Below, in pieces: positions 55,271-64,000 of a stretch of 64,000 bases of DNA. Location: positions 1,138,708 through 1,202,707 of the forward strand of contig NZ_LT821239.1 in NCBI RefSeq assembly GCF_900169525.1. Direction: 5' to 3'. How positions within the stretch are numbered: the first letter of the stretch is position 1; each line of letters opens with the position of its first letter. The translations under genes were made by a program, and so were the position numbers. The notes below the pieces were generated by a model, which searched no databases, was not told where the DNA came from, and saw nothing but the letters and a program-made list of their open reading frames with translations. Source of the DNA: Corynebacterium pacaense. GTDB taxonomy: Bacteria > Actinomycetota > Actinomycetes > Mycobacteriales > Mycobacteriaceae.

Positions 55271-55403
55271 TCCAGAAGAACTGCGCAAACGCGACCGGGA
55301 ACTGCCCAGGCGCAAGCGAAAGTATCCGCAGTCCAGGGTCACCCAGGCTCTGGTTATCCTGCTCGTCGTCGTGCTGGTGGCCTGGCTGGTCACCCTGGTG
55401 TGA
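55263..55403 (+). CDS. Very small single-pass membrane protein
   Basis: 46 residues: charged Arg/Glu/Lys N-terminal half (NPEELRKRDRELPRRKRK) and one C-terminal membrane helix (VILLVVVLVAWLV). GGAGG lies within the end of the preceding gene. Probably co-translated with it. Function unknown. Confidence 0.68.
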   Translation: MANPEELRKRDRELPRRKRKYPQSRVTQALVILLVVVLVAWLVTLV

Positions 55404-55421
55404 GCGATGTCGGGGCCGGGT

Positions 55422-56468
55422 TCACGGGTGAACCTCCGCTGCCCAGGGATCAACGGGAATATGCAGACGTGAACGTCCCCGGTTATCGAGGATCCTGCCG
55501 TAGACCTTCGCCATCCGCATAGAGATGGAACGGGAGGCGATCTCCGCCGGTATCCCCATGAGCGCGATGCGGGAGGTGAAGTTCTCGCCGTCCAGGAGAC
55601 TCCGTAGTCCCGCCACCACGATAACGTTCGCGGTGCTCGCGACGGAAGCACAGAATCTTGTTTCCTTGAGACCACCGATCCTGAAAGCCAGTTCCTCGGC
55701 GAATTCCGGCGGTGTTCTCAGGGAGAGGATGGTGGAGATCGGGTAGTCGAACAGTGGGCGCGCCACATCGCAACGAAAGATCGCTTGCCGTCGCGACTGG
55801 AGCTGGGTCACCATTCGTTTCACCGTGGAGGTTGTGCTCCCGAGTTCCTCAGCGAGCTGATTGAGTGGTCTGCGGGCATCTGCGCCCAGGGCGAGAAACA
55901 ACGGACGAAAACTCGCGCTTGGCGCCTGTGTCACGCCTCGCGTCGATTGGTGAAGATTCTGGAACTCCTCCATGACCTCCGAAGGAGGGGGAGCATCCCT
56001 TGCGGATGTCGTCGTCCCTACGATTTCCTGCCGCCAATCCACACCTCCGGTTATCTGGTGAAAGAGGTTTATCCTGGTCCTTTCGCATAGACGGAGTTCA
56101 ATAATGTCCTCATTGATCCGGCGCAGAATGCCAGGCAGAGAAACCCCGATCAGAATGCAGTACAGGTTGAAGTCTCCGGTGGTCGTGCCCACGGTGATGA
56201 TGTCCGGGTACCTGCTCAGATTTTCGATGACGTGGGACAGATTAGCGTGTGAGCAGCTGACTTCGATAAAAGCGCCTTGAGAAGCAGCGGGGTGCAGAGC
56301 GATGCCGGTCCAGGCCAGGTGGGCCCTGCTCATCCGATTCCACCTGCGCGCGACAGAGACCGGCGAGCGGTCCACCATTGTTCCTACAGAGGTCCACCCC
56401 GCCCGTGGATCGCGCTGCAGTGCATCGACAATTTCAAGATCGAGTGCGTCGACATGATCCGTTCTCAT
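55422..56468 (-). CDS. Two-module Lrp/AsnC-family regulator
   Basis: 348 residues, two HTH plus ligand-domain units in tandem. First unit: LDLEIVDALQRDPRAGWTSV, then HTH SPVSVARRWNRM and a RAM-like domain; second: PLNQLAEELGSTTSTVKRMV then FCASVASTANVIVVAGL. Lrp-type proteins sense amino acids. It is divergent from the MFS–deacylase–dsdA genes, which it may control. The ATG at 56468 is chosen; 56498 is possible. Confidence 0.85.
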   Translation of the reverse strand: MRTDHVDALDLEIVDALQRDPRAGWTSVGTMVDRSPVSVARRWNRMSRAHLAWTGIALHPAASQGAFIEVSCSHANLSHVIENLSRYPDIITVGTTTGDFNLYCILIGVSLPGILRRINEDIIELRLCERTRINLFHQITGGVDWRQEIVGTTTSARDAPPPSEVMEEFQNLHQSTRGVTQAPSASFRPLFLALGADARRPLNQLAEELGSTTSTVKRMVTQLQSRRQAIFRCDVARPLFDYPISTILSLRTPPEFAEELAFRIGGLKETRFCASVASTANVIVVAGLRSLLDGENFTSRIALMGIPAEIASRSISMRMAKVYGRILDNRGRSRLHIPVDPWAAEVHP

Positions 56469-56528
56469 TTCAACATTATGCACGGGGAAAATCTTCATTT
56501 ACGTCATTTGGCGCATCCAAACGGTCAA

Positions 56529-56548
56529 TTTCTATCATATTAAAGAAA
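56529..56548. promoter_or_regulatory. Candidate operator in the Lrp/MFS intergenic region
   Basis: Inverted repeat TTTCT-N10-AGAAA in a conspicuously AT-rich 125-bp divergent spacer between the Lrp-type regulator and the MFS gene. AT-rich imperfect palindromes are usual Lrp targets; binding is inferred. Confidence 0.4.
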
Positions 56549-56593
56549 CTTGATTGCGGAGGGCTAGTGTTTCCTCACACCGAAAGGAGACCC

Positions 56594-57931
56594 ATGTCAT
56601 ACCAAACAGCAACATCTTCCGTGGAGAGAGGGCGAGCAGGAGAAAGCGCGGTTTTCGGAAAGATCAACCGTAGAATTCTCCCGCTGCTTCTCATCTGCTA
56701 CACCTTCGCCTATCTCGATCGAGTCAATATCGGGTACGCGAAACTCCATATGCAGGAAGACATACCGCATCTTACCGAGGCTGTCTTCGGCGTCGGCGCC
56801 GGATTGTTCTTCCTCGCCTACGCAAGCCTGGAGGTTCCCAGCAATCTCCTGATGAATCGGATCGGAGCCAGGAAGACCATCACCCGGATAATGGTGCTGT
56901 GGGGCTTCACCTCGGCATCGATGATGTTTGTGACAAACGAGACAACCTTCTACGTGCTCCGAATCATGTTGGGGATCTTCGAGGCAGGATTCGCTCCGGG
57001 AATCATTCTCTATCTCACCTATTGGTATCCGGCCAAACGAATGGCGTCGGTGATGGGAATCTACATGCTGGCGGGACCGATCGGCGCCATTCTCGGATCT
57101 GCCGGTTCTGCGATGATCATCGCGGCTACCGATGATCTCGGTGGACTATCCGGTTGGCAGTGGATGTTCCTCATCCAGGGTCTGCCCTGCGTGCTGCTCG
57201 GGCTTTTGTTCTGGAAACTGATGGTGGATAAACCCTCACAAGCACCCTGGCTGAGTGACCCGGAGAAGCAGATTGTTCAGCAGCATTTGGAGAAGACGCG
57301 GGAGCAACAGCACACCAGCAGCTTTCTTGTTGCGCTGAGGAGTCCGGCGGTCTATGTCATGTCCATGGCGTACTTCGGAATCATGTGTGGAATCTATGCC
57401 GTGAGTTTCTGGCTACCGACAATCCTCCTTGAAAACGGAGTAACAGACTTCTTCTCCAATGGGATGCTCTCGGCCCTGCCCTATGTGTTGACTATTCCGG
57501 TGATGATACTGCTAACGCGCAGCTCGGATCTGCGTGCAGAGAGAACGTGGCATTCAATCATTCCCGCGTTGTTCGCCGCTGCCGGTCTAATTGTCGCGGC
57601 GTTGTTCGCGGATACTTTCCTCGTCTCATTCATCGCCCTGAATGTCGCGGTAGCCGGCGTGTGGGGAGCATACACGGTGTTCTGGGCGGTCCCGGCACAG
57701 CACTTCGGAGGGACCGCCGCAGCTGGTGGCATCGCGATGATCAATACCGTGGGCATTCTGGGTGGGTTTGTCGCCCCGACGATCATGGGTCTTGTCAAAG
57801 ACTCGACCGGGAGCACACAGAATGGGCTTCTTACGATGGTCGTTCTTCTCCTGATCTCGATCGTGGCGCTCGCACTTCTTCCGCGACAGATGAACCGGGA
57901 GGTCACGGCGCAGAAGGGGGAGCATCGATGA
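56594..57931 (+). CDS. MFS transporter, anion:cation symporter (ACS) type
   Basis: 445 residues, about 12 membrane segments. N-terminal LICYTFAYLDRVNIGYAKLHM and RIMLGIFEAGFAPGIILYLTYWYP are ACS-family signatures (carboxylate/pantothenate carriers). AAGGAGA precedes the ATG. Stop overlaps the deacylase start by four bases, so the two probably share a substrate, perhaps N-acyl or D-amino acids (inference). Confidence 0.9.
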   Translation: MSYQTATSSVERGRAGESAVFGKINRRILPLLLICYTFAYLDRVNIGYAKLHMQEDIPHLTEAVFGVGAGLFFLAYASLEVPSNLLMNRIGARKTITRIMVLWGFTSASMMFVTNETTFYVLRIMLGIFEAGFAPGIILYLTYWYPAKRMASVMGIYMLAGPIGAILGSAGSAMIIAATDDLGGLSGWQWMFLIQGLPCVLLGLLFWKLMVDKPSQAPWLSDPEKQIVQQHLEKTREQQHTSSFLVALRSPAVYVMSMAYFGIMCGIYAVSFWLPTILLENGVTDFFSNGMLSALPYVLTIPVMILLTRSSDLRAERTWHSIIPALFAAAGLIVAALFADTFLVSFIALNVAVAGVWGAYTVFWAVPAQHFGGTAAAGGIAMINTVGILGGFVAPTIMGLVKDSTGSTQNGLLTMVVLLLISIVALALLPRQMNREVTAQKGEHR

Positions 57932-59514
57932 GAACCGTCATCTCGCAGGCATACATCGCCAACGGTGGCTCCATTGGAAGCCAACCAAAGGACATCGTTG
58001 TTGAGGGTGCACGGATCGTCGGCATCGCTGCTCCAGGAAGCGTCGGATCAAGGATCGCGGATCGACTTATCCGCGCCGATGGGCGCGTCCTGGCACCTGG
58101 ATTCATTGATACCCACGCCCATGCCGACAACTCCCCTCTTCTAACGGAGGATGATACGTCGAAGATTCTTCAAGGGGTGACCACTGAGATCAACGGCAAC
58201 TGTGGATTCAGCCTCGCGCCGATCAACGCAGAGACCGAGGGGGACTTCACCTCTCTGGTTGAGCGGATCTTTCCGCCGATGACCTATGGTTGGGACAGCT
58301 TTCGCAGCTACGTCGAGGCCCTGCACAGGGGCGAGTTCATCACCAACTTTGCGACGCTGATCGGGCACAATACGATCAGGATCGCGGCGATGGGTTCCGA
58401 GAACAGACCACCCGCGCCGGCTGAGATGGCGATGATGGAGGCCCTGATCGATGAAGCTCTTGAGTTGGGTGCGGCGGGACTGTCCACCGGTTTGATCTAT
58501 CCACCGGGAGTATTCAGCTCCGAAGAGGAACTGATCCGATTGGCCTCTCGATTACCGCAGGGAGCGGTTTATGCCAGCCACATGCGCAATGAAAGCCGGC
58601 ATCTTCTGGCAAGCGTTGAAGAGACGATCGCGGTGGCCCGCCAGGCCGGAACCCGATGCCACATTTCGCATCTTAAGATGGCAGATCGTCGTCTCCCAGG
58701 ACAGATGACGAGAGTCCTGGAGTACATCGATGATCGAAACCGGGAAGGAACTCCCATTACACAGGATGTGTACCCATACACCGCGGCCAGCACGATGCTC
58801 TCGGCCATCCTCCCGCCTTGGATGCACGATGGGGGATCGCAGGCTCTCCGGGAAAGGCTCACATCGGCGTCGCTCGTCTCGGAAGCGGCACGGCAGATCC
58901 ATGATCCGCTGGCCGACTTTGAGAATTACGGTCTGCAGGCGGGTTGGGAGAATATCGTCATCGCAAGCACCGCGTCCCACCGATTCGAGGGTGAATCCAT
59001 ACTCGCCATTTCGCGGCGACTGTGCCTGGACCCGGTCGCTGCCGTGGCAGCGATACTCAGTGAGGAGAACCTGGCCGCCACGATGATCGTCCACGCGATG
59101 CGCGAGGAGGATGTGCAGACGGTACTTCGCCATCCCAACACCATGGTGGGTACGGATGGTCTCCCAGTCGGTACAGGTGGGCGGCCGCACCCACGCGGAT
59201 ACGGCAGTTTTCCGAGAATTCTGCAGAAGTACGTGAGGGAGATGAAAACGCTGTCACTGCCGGAAGCATTGCGAAGGATGACTGCCCTGCCAGCGGAGGT
59301 TTTCGGGCTGCACGGAAGAGGATGGATCAAGGAGGGTTACATCGCTGATCTGGTCTTGTTCGATCCGACCGGGGTCGTCGACAATGCCAGCTATTCCGAG
59401 CCGACCGCGGCTCCGCAAGGAATCGATGACGTGATCATCGGTGGTGAAAGGGTCGTGGAGAATGGCAGTTGGACCGGCCGCAGGGCCGGTAAGTTTCTTG
59501 CTGTGAACCACTAG
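57928..59514 (+). CDS. N-acyl-D-amino-acid deacylase (D-aminoacylase) family
   Basis: 528 residues, amidohydrolase fold. Metal-site and catalytic motifs of D-aminoacylases: GFIDTHAHAD, EINGNCGFSLAP (Cys), YASHMRNES, RCHISHLKM and MVGTDGLPVG (Asp), ending in the usual GYIADLVLFDP. Releases D-amino acids from N-acyl precursors. Translationally coupled to the MFS gene and 46 bp before the D-serine ammonia-lyase gene. Confidence 0.88.
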   Translation: MRTVISQAYIANGGSIGSQPKDIVVEGARIVGIAAPGSVGSRIADRLIRADGRVLAPGFIDTHAHADNSPLLTEDDTSKILQGVTTEINGNCGFSLAPINAETEGDFTSLVERIFPPMTYGWDSFRSYVEALHRGEFITNFATLIGHNTIRIAAMGSENRPPAPAEMAMMEALIDEALELGAAGLSTGLIYPPGVFSSEEELIRLASRLPQGAVYASHMRNESRHLLASVEETIAVARQAGTRCHISHLKMADRRLPGQMTRVLEYIDDRNREGTPITQDVYPYTAASTMLSAILPPWMHDGGSQALRERLTSASLVSEAARQIHDPLADFENYGLQAGWENIVIASTASHRFEGESILAISRRLCLDPVAAVAAILSEENLAATMIVHAMREEDVQTVLRHPNTMVGTDGLPVGTGGRPHPRGYGSFPRILQKYVREMKTLSLPEALRRMTALPAEVFGLHGRGWIKEGYIADLVLFDPTGVVDNASYSEPTAAPQGIDDVIIGGERVVENGSWTGRRAGKFLAVNH

Positions 59515-59560
59515 TCGAATCGGACCGGTGCGCACACCGATGATGGAAGGGTAGGAAATC

Positions 59561-60922
59561 GTGGGAGATGAGTTGACAGGACCTCTGGTGCCACATGATG
59601 TCACCGCGGATTCGGTGGTGTCGGCGCTGGCGCAGGGGAGCCCGACGGTGTGGCTGCGGCCGGGACTTCCCGGTGCCAGCGTGACCCTGGGAGCCACGGA
59701 ATCGGTGATCGATCCTGACCTTATGGATGACGCGGAACAGCGGCTGCAACGTTTCGCCCCCTGGTTCGCGCGGACCTTTCCCGCGACTGCTGAACAGGAC
59801 GGGATCATTGAATCCCCGTTGATCCGGGCACCGCGCACCCGCGACTATCTGAACGCACGGATGGGTGTGGAGCTTGAGGGGGACCTCTGGTTGAAGCGTG
59901 ATGATCTGCTTCCGGTCAGCGGCTCGATCAAGGCGCGGGGCGGCTTCCACGAGGTCCTTGAGTTTGCGGAGACGGTCGCCCGCGGGGCCGGTCTGGACCA
60001 CCCTGATCCCGCGACCTTCGGCTCCGGCGTATTCCGCGACCTGGCCTCTACCTACCGCATCGTGGTGGGATCCACCGGCAACCTTGGCCTGTCCATCGGC
60101 ATTCTCAGTGCCAGCCTGGGGTTTACAACGACCGTGCACATGTCGAGCGATGCCCGTGGGTGGAAGAAGGAGCTGCTCCGGCGACAGGGGGTCACCGTCG
60201 TAGAGCACGATGGGGATTTCGTCGAGGCGGTTGAGGCAGGACGTGCCTCGGCAGCTGGTGCCCCGCGCACGCACTTCGTCGATGATGAGCGGTCCACCAG
60301 TCTCTTCGCCGGATACTCGGTGGCCGCGGTCCGGGTGCGGGAGCAGCTTGCGGCCGCGGGTGTGACGGTGGATGACCACCACCAGCTGGTGGTGTACCTG
60401 CCCTGCGGGATCGGTGGTGGACCGGGTGGGGTGACCTACGGGTTGAAGAAGGTGTTCGGTGACAACGTCCACTGTGTGTTCGTCGAGCCGACGGAGGCGC
60501 CGGCGATGCTTCTCGGCGTGCGCACGGGGCTCCACGGTGATATCGCCGTGCAGGACATCGGATTGTCCGGGCGCACCGCAGCCGATGGACTGGCGGTGTC
60601 GCGACCATCCCGCTTCGTCGGATCCACCGTCGGGGATCTCATCGATGGGTTCGCCACCGTCTCCGATGACACGATCAGGGCAGGCGTGGGGGTTCTCTAC
60701 GATCAGGAATCCATCGAGGTCGAACCCTCGGCGACCGCGGCCCTGACCGTTCCCTGGCGGGCGGTGGGTGCCGCCGCGGACGTTCCCTGGCCGCAGGGCC
60801 CGTGCACCACGCATCTGGTCTGGCTGACCGGTGGGGCGATGGTTCCCGGCGATGAGCGCTCCACCTATATCACCGAGGGAAGGCGTCTGCTGGATTCAAC
60901 ACCGGACGTCCTCGGTTCCTAG
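59561..60922 (+). CDS. dsdA: D-serine ammonia-lyase
   Basis: 453 residues, PLP fold II. Lysine motif VSGSIKARGGFHEVLEFAE, phosphate loop GSTGNLGLSIG, and PCGIGGGPGGVTYGLK; N-terminal LKRDDLLP. Converts D-serine to pyruvate and ammonia. Completes the preceding deacylase pathway for D-amino acids (inference). The stop overlaps the convergent ABC gene's stop in CTAG. Confidence 0.93.
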   Translation: MGDELTGPLVPHDVTADSVVSALAQGSPTVWLRPGLPGASVTLGATESVIDPDLMDDAEQRLQRFAPWFARTFPATAEQDGIIESPLIRAPRTRDYLNARMGVELEGDLWLKRDDLLPVSGSIKARGGFHEVLEFAETVARGAGLDHPDPATFGSGVFRDLASTYRIVVGSTGNLGLSIGILSASLGFTTTVHMSSDARGWKKELLRRQGVTVVEHDGDFVEAVEAGRASAAGAPRTHFVDDERSTSLFAGYSVAAVRVREQLAAAGVTVDDHHQLVVYLPCGIGGGPGGVTYGLKKVFGDNVHCVFVEPTEAPAMLLGVRTGLHGDIAVQDIGLSGRTAADGLAVSRPSRFVGSTVGDLIDGFATVSDDTIRAGVGVLYDQESIEVEPSATAALTVPWRAVGAAADVPWPQGPCTTHLVWLTGGAMVPGDERSTYITEGRRLLDSTPDVLGS

Positions 60923-62787
60923 ACCTCATCCTCATTCTCCGGAACGTCGCCGGTGAACCCGAAGGCGCGGAGCCGCTGACGATCGGATTCCGCGGTGGAC
61001 TGCGTGAGGGTGAGCAGCTGGGAGTATATGCCGCCGGAGACGGCCAGTTCGGCGGGGGAACCGATCTCGTCCACCCTGCCCTCGTTGATGGTGACGATGG
61101 TGTCCACGTCCGCGATGGTGGACAGCCGGTGGGCGATCATCAGCGTGGTGCGGTTCATCATCAACTGCTCCAGACCCGCCTGGACCGCACGTTCAGATCT
61201 GGTGTCCAGCGCCGAGGTGGCCTCATCCAGAATGAGCACCGGGGCGTCCTTGAGCATCGCCCGTGCCACGGCGACGCGCTGCCTCTGCCCACCGGAGAGC
61301 TTGAGTCCGCGCTCACCGATGATGGTCTGATAACCCTCGGGGAAACCCTCGATGAACTCGTGGGCGTTGGCCTTCCTCGCCACCTCGATGATCTCATCCA
61401 TGGACGCGCCGGGGCGACCGTAGGCAATGTTCTCCGCGATCGATCCGGAGAACAGGCTGGCGTCCTGGAAGACCACACCCACCGACGCCCGCAGCTGCTC
61501 GGTGGTCAGCGTATCGACGCCCCTGCCGCACACCGTCAAGGTTCCCGAACCGGGCTGATAGAGGCCGAGGAGCAGGTTTACCAGGGTTGATTTGCCGCCG
61601 CCCGACTCGCCGACGAGGGCGATCCGCTCACCGTGGTGTGCGCTGAAGGTGACGTCGTCGATGACGGGTTTGCCCGCCTCATAGGCGAAGGAGACGTGAT
61701 CGAATGCGAGCGCCGGCTCCCCGCAGGGCAGCGGCGCGATCGCAGCGGTGCTCAGGGAGGGGACGGTGCTGGTGGTCGTGGCGTCGACAAGCTCCCTGTT
61801 CGCAGTGGGCTCCAGGGGCTGCGCCATGACTTCGAAGTAGTCGCGGGATCCGGCGATCGCGCGCTGCGCGGAATCGACGATCCAGCTCATCATGAACACC
61901 GGCTGCTTGGCCATGTTGACCAGTTGAATGAGCATGACCATGTCGCCGAGCGTGAAGTATCCGTGCAGGGTGCGGTAGAACAGCAGGAGGTAGATAGCGA
62001 GGAAGATGAGATTCATCGCGACGCCGCGCAGTGAGTCCATCTGATGCCACCAGCGGGACTGCGGGCGGGTGATCTCGACGGTCCGTCCGTAGCGGGTGCT
62101 GAAATCATCGAGTTCCCGGGTCTCCGCGACGAAGCTCTTGACCACCTTGACCTGCCCCACGACCTCGGCGAAACGACCGTTGGCCAGATCGATCTCCCCG
62201 TTCTTCGCGGCCTCGAGCTTCTGCCAGCGTTTTGAGGTCAGTGCCGTCAACCACATGTAGATCGGGAAGAGCGCGGCCAGCAGGACGGCCAGCGGCCAGT
62301 AGTACACCGCTGAGATCGCCAGAACGGCCGCGGCGGTGATGAGCATGGGGAAGAAATTGTTGGAGAAGCTCTGCATGAACTGCGTGACGCCATTGATCGA
62401 ACGGTCCAGGCGCGCGATGATGGTCCCCGTCACCTGGTTGTCAAAGTACTTCTGCGGCAGCGCGAGCAGCTTGGCGTAGTACCGGGTGGCAAGTATCTGG
62501 CGCATCCGCGCGGACATGACATCGCCGATGTAACCGCCGATGTTGCTGATCACCGTGTTGAGGGCGTCCGCGATGAACAGGACCAGTGCCAGGATGATGA
62601 TGGTGCGGGTCACGGAGTCGAGGGCGCGTTCTCCGTTGACTGCGGAGACGATGGTGTTGGTGGCCTCACGCAGGATGAAGGGCGACACCAGGGCCAGCGC
62701 CGCCACCGTCACCGATGCGAGGATGATTCCGAGGTAGTAGGGCCAGAGAGCGGAGGTTGTCTTGAGAATGCGTCCAAGAAGTCGCAT
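60919..62787 (-). CDS. ABC exporter, fused membrane and ATPase domains
   Basis: 622 residues: six-helix type-I exporter domain (about 1–320) and ATPase domain with VGESGGGKSTLVNLLLGLYQ, LSGGQRQRVAVARAML and VLILDEATSALD. Half-size exporter expected to dimerise; substrate unknown. Convergent with dsdA; no partner ABC gene adjacent. Confidence 0.9.
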   Translation of the reverse strand: MRLLGRILKTTSALWPYYLGIILASVTVAALALVSPFILREATNTIVSAVNGERALDSVTRTIIILALVLFIADALNTVISNIGGYIGDVMSARMRQILATRYYAKLLALPQKYFDNQVTGTIIARLDRSINGVTQFMQSFSNNFFPMLITAAAVLAISAVYYWPLAVLLAALFPIYMWLTALTSKRWQKLEAAKNGEIDLANGRFAEVVGQVKVVKSFVAETRELDDFSTRYGRTVEITRPQSRWWHQMDSLRGVAMNLIFLAIYLLLFYRTLHGYFTLGDMVMLIQLVNMAKQPVFMMSWIVDSAQRAIAGSRDYFEVMAQPLEPTANRELVDATTTSTVPSLSTAAIAPLPCGEPALAFDHVSFAYEAGKPVIDDVTFSAHHGERIALVGESGGGKSTLVNLLLGLYQPGSGTLTVCGRGVDTLTTEQLRASVGVVFQDASLFSGSIAENIAYGRPGASMDEIIEVARKANAHEFIEGFPEGYQTIIGERGLKLSGGQRQRVAVARAMLKDAPVLILDEATSALDTRSERAVQAGLEQLMMNRTTLMIAHRLSTIADVDTIVTINEGRVDEIGSPAELAVSGGIYSQLLTLTQSTAESDRQRLRAFGFTGDVPENEDEV

Positions 62788-62939
62788 GGTTTACTGGACC
62801 TTCCTCGGGGTGGGATGGAGGGGAGCCCCGAGAAAGCCATTGTGGACCAAGTCGCGTACCCACCACAACTCCGCCGGCGGGGCTGCGACCGGCGCCGGTT
62901 GCCACCCGATCCCGCTCCGGTGACCGGACCCGGCGGGGG

Positions 62940-64000
62940 TCAGTGCCTCCGCGCAGCCCTGGAGACCCTGTGATAGAGCTCATTGTCGCGCAGGGACTCG
63001 ATGGTTACGGGGTTGCCGTCGTTGTCGCACAGCGGCACGCACCAGTTGGGGTAGAGGTCACTGGTGGTCCCCGGCTGATTCTGGGCACGTTTGTCGCCGA
63101 CGAGATCCACCAGTGAGACGCAGGCGAGCGCCGCGGGTGTGCCGGCGATGAAGCGATGCAGCGCGACCATGAGATCGGCGAGGTCGCCACGGTCGTGCCT
63201 GTCCGTGCCGAAGAACACGCCATCGAGCTCCCCGGCCTCCACGACGCGGTCGAGGATCTCGTTCTGCCACACCAGATCCTCGGCATCCTCGGTGGCGGCA
63301 TCGCGGGTCAGTACACCCAGGCGATCGCGCAGGGTAATGTGCTCGCCCGCGAGATACCCGGCGGTGGGCGGGAGGTCATGGGTGGTCACCGATGCCAGCG
63401 CCAGGGCGCGGTACTCCTCCTGACGACGGGGACCGGGGCCGTTGGGGGAGTGCTCGAACCAGAGAATGGAGGTGCCAAGGATCCCGCGCTCGGCGAGGAA
63501 GTCCTGGACCCAGGGTTCGAAGGTGCCCAGATCCTCCCCGATGACCACGGCTCCCGCGCGCTCAGCCTCGAGGGCGAGGATGCCCACGAGTGCGTTGTGG
63601 TCGAAGCGGATGTAGGTTCCGGTGGCCGGCGACTGCATCCTCGGCATCACGAAGAGGCGGAAGAGCCCGAGGATGTGATCGACGCGGATCCCCCCGGAGT
63701 GCCTGAGCACGGTGCGCAGGAGGTTGCGCCAGGGGATGTATCCCTGTTCGGCGAGTCTGACCGGGTGCCACGGGGGCTGGGACCAGTCCTGTCCCTGCTG
63801 ATTGTAGCCGTCCGGCGGGGCACCGACCGAGATATCGGGGGCGAGGACGTAGGCGAGGTTGTGGGCATCGGCACCGCCGGGATGCACCCCCACGGCCAGA
63901 TCCGCCATGATCCCGATGCTCATGCCGGCGTCCGTGGCACGATGCTGGGCGAGGGCGAGCTGGTCATCGCAGATCCACTGCAGCCACATGTAGAAGGTGG
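62940..64000 (-). CDS. malQ: 4-alpha-glucanotransferase, C-terminal part (5' end outside window)
   Basis: GH77 enzyme. The frame is open to the right edge, showing ~350 C-terminal residues. Motifs: IGIMADLAVGVHPGGADA, IRVDHILGLFRLF (nucleophile Asp), VVIGEDLGTFEPWV (Glu), TTHDLPPTAGYLAG (third Asp). Transfers glucan segments in maltodextrin use, alongside treS and mak in the same window. The 152 bp between malQ and the ABC exporter gene show no other gene. Confidence 0.95.
   Translation of the reverse strand, partial: TFYMWLQWICDDQLALAQHRATDAGMSIGIMADLAVGVHPGGADAHNLAYVLAPDISVGAPPDGYNQQGQDWSQPPWHPVRLAEQGYIPWRNLLRTVLRHSGGIRVDHILGLFRLFVMPRMQSPATGTYIRFDHNALVGILALEAERAGAVVIGEDLGTFEPWVQDFLAERGILGTSILWFEHSPNGPGPRRQEEYRALALASVTTHDLPPTAGYLAGEHITLRDRLGVLTRDAATEDAEDLVWQNEILDRVVEAGELDGVFFGTDRHDRGDLADLMVALHRFIAGTPAALACVSLVDLVGDKRAQNQPGTTSDLYPNWCVPLCDNDGNPVTIESLRDNELYHRVSRAARRH

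Noticed and set aside
1-64000. CRISPR array, tRNA or rRNA genes
   Set aside because: I found no regularly spaced short repeats and no cloverleaf or rRNA-like sequence in the intergenic regions.

Overview
The window is high-GC actinobacterial chromosome. Gene content and order (proB–2-hydroxyacid dehydrogenase–proA, nadD–rsfS–histidine phosphatase–degV–comEA–comEC–holA, rpsT/lepA, glcD-like, aecD, idi, maltokinase/treS, malQ) match Corynebacterium, close to the C. glutamicum order as I remember it. I cannot name the species.

Layout. 1–15.5 kb is conserved core: proline synthesis, a secreted cutinase, NAD synthesis and ribosome silencing, a glucosyl-3-phosphoglycerate phosphatase candidate, DNA-uptake genes, DNA polymerase III delta, rpsT, a PemK/MazF-like gene and lepA. 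15.98–27.54 kb is a composite transposon of about 11.6 kb. It is bounded by two inverted copies of a 924-bp IS5-family element, has a TA target duplication, and lies inside a secreted lamin-tail/phytase-esterase-like gene. The gene's 5' part is at 27.5–28.8 kb and its last 68 codons are at 15.8–16.0 kb. A third IS copy (29.36–30.28 kb) sits on the shared stop codons of two convergent genes. 30–45 kb holds ribokinase, ADP-ribosylglycohydrolase, an RNA-ligase-like protein, a VIT-family transporter, a dipeptide ABC transporter, a GlcD-like flavin/Fe-S dehydrogenase, an auxin-efflux-type carrier, a luciferase-like oxidoreductase and aecD. 45–55 kb has lipoproteins, a PPE/WXG-like protein, idi, maltokinase, trehalose synthase, a carboxylesterase and an M3 peptidase. 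55.4–60.9 kb looks like a D-amino-acid catabolic cluster: a two-module Lrp regulator, an MFS carrier, N-acyl-D-amino-acid deacylase and D-serine ammonia-lyase. An ABC exporter and the 3' part of malQ end the window.

The most interesting part is the transposon cargo. An FNR-type regulator (Cys13, Cys19, Cys122; E212/S215/R216 in the recognition helix) lies among three promoters, each with a TTGAY-N4-ATCAA palindrome exactly 22 bp from a TAWCTT -10 element. These precede (1) a P1B-ATPase with an unusual Cys-Pro-Gly membrane motif, followed by a cupin and a quinone-oxidoreductase-like gene, (2) a small protein made of two copies of an unrecognised His-containing repeat, and (3) a soluble CPSC metal-binding-domain protein. 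A second CPSC protein lies directly upstream of the regulator gene, and a decayed second oxidoreductase lies beyond it. I read this as a mobile redox- or metal-responsive regulon; the signal and the metal are unknown.
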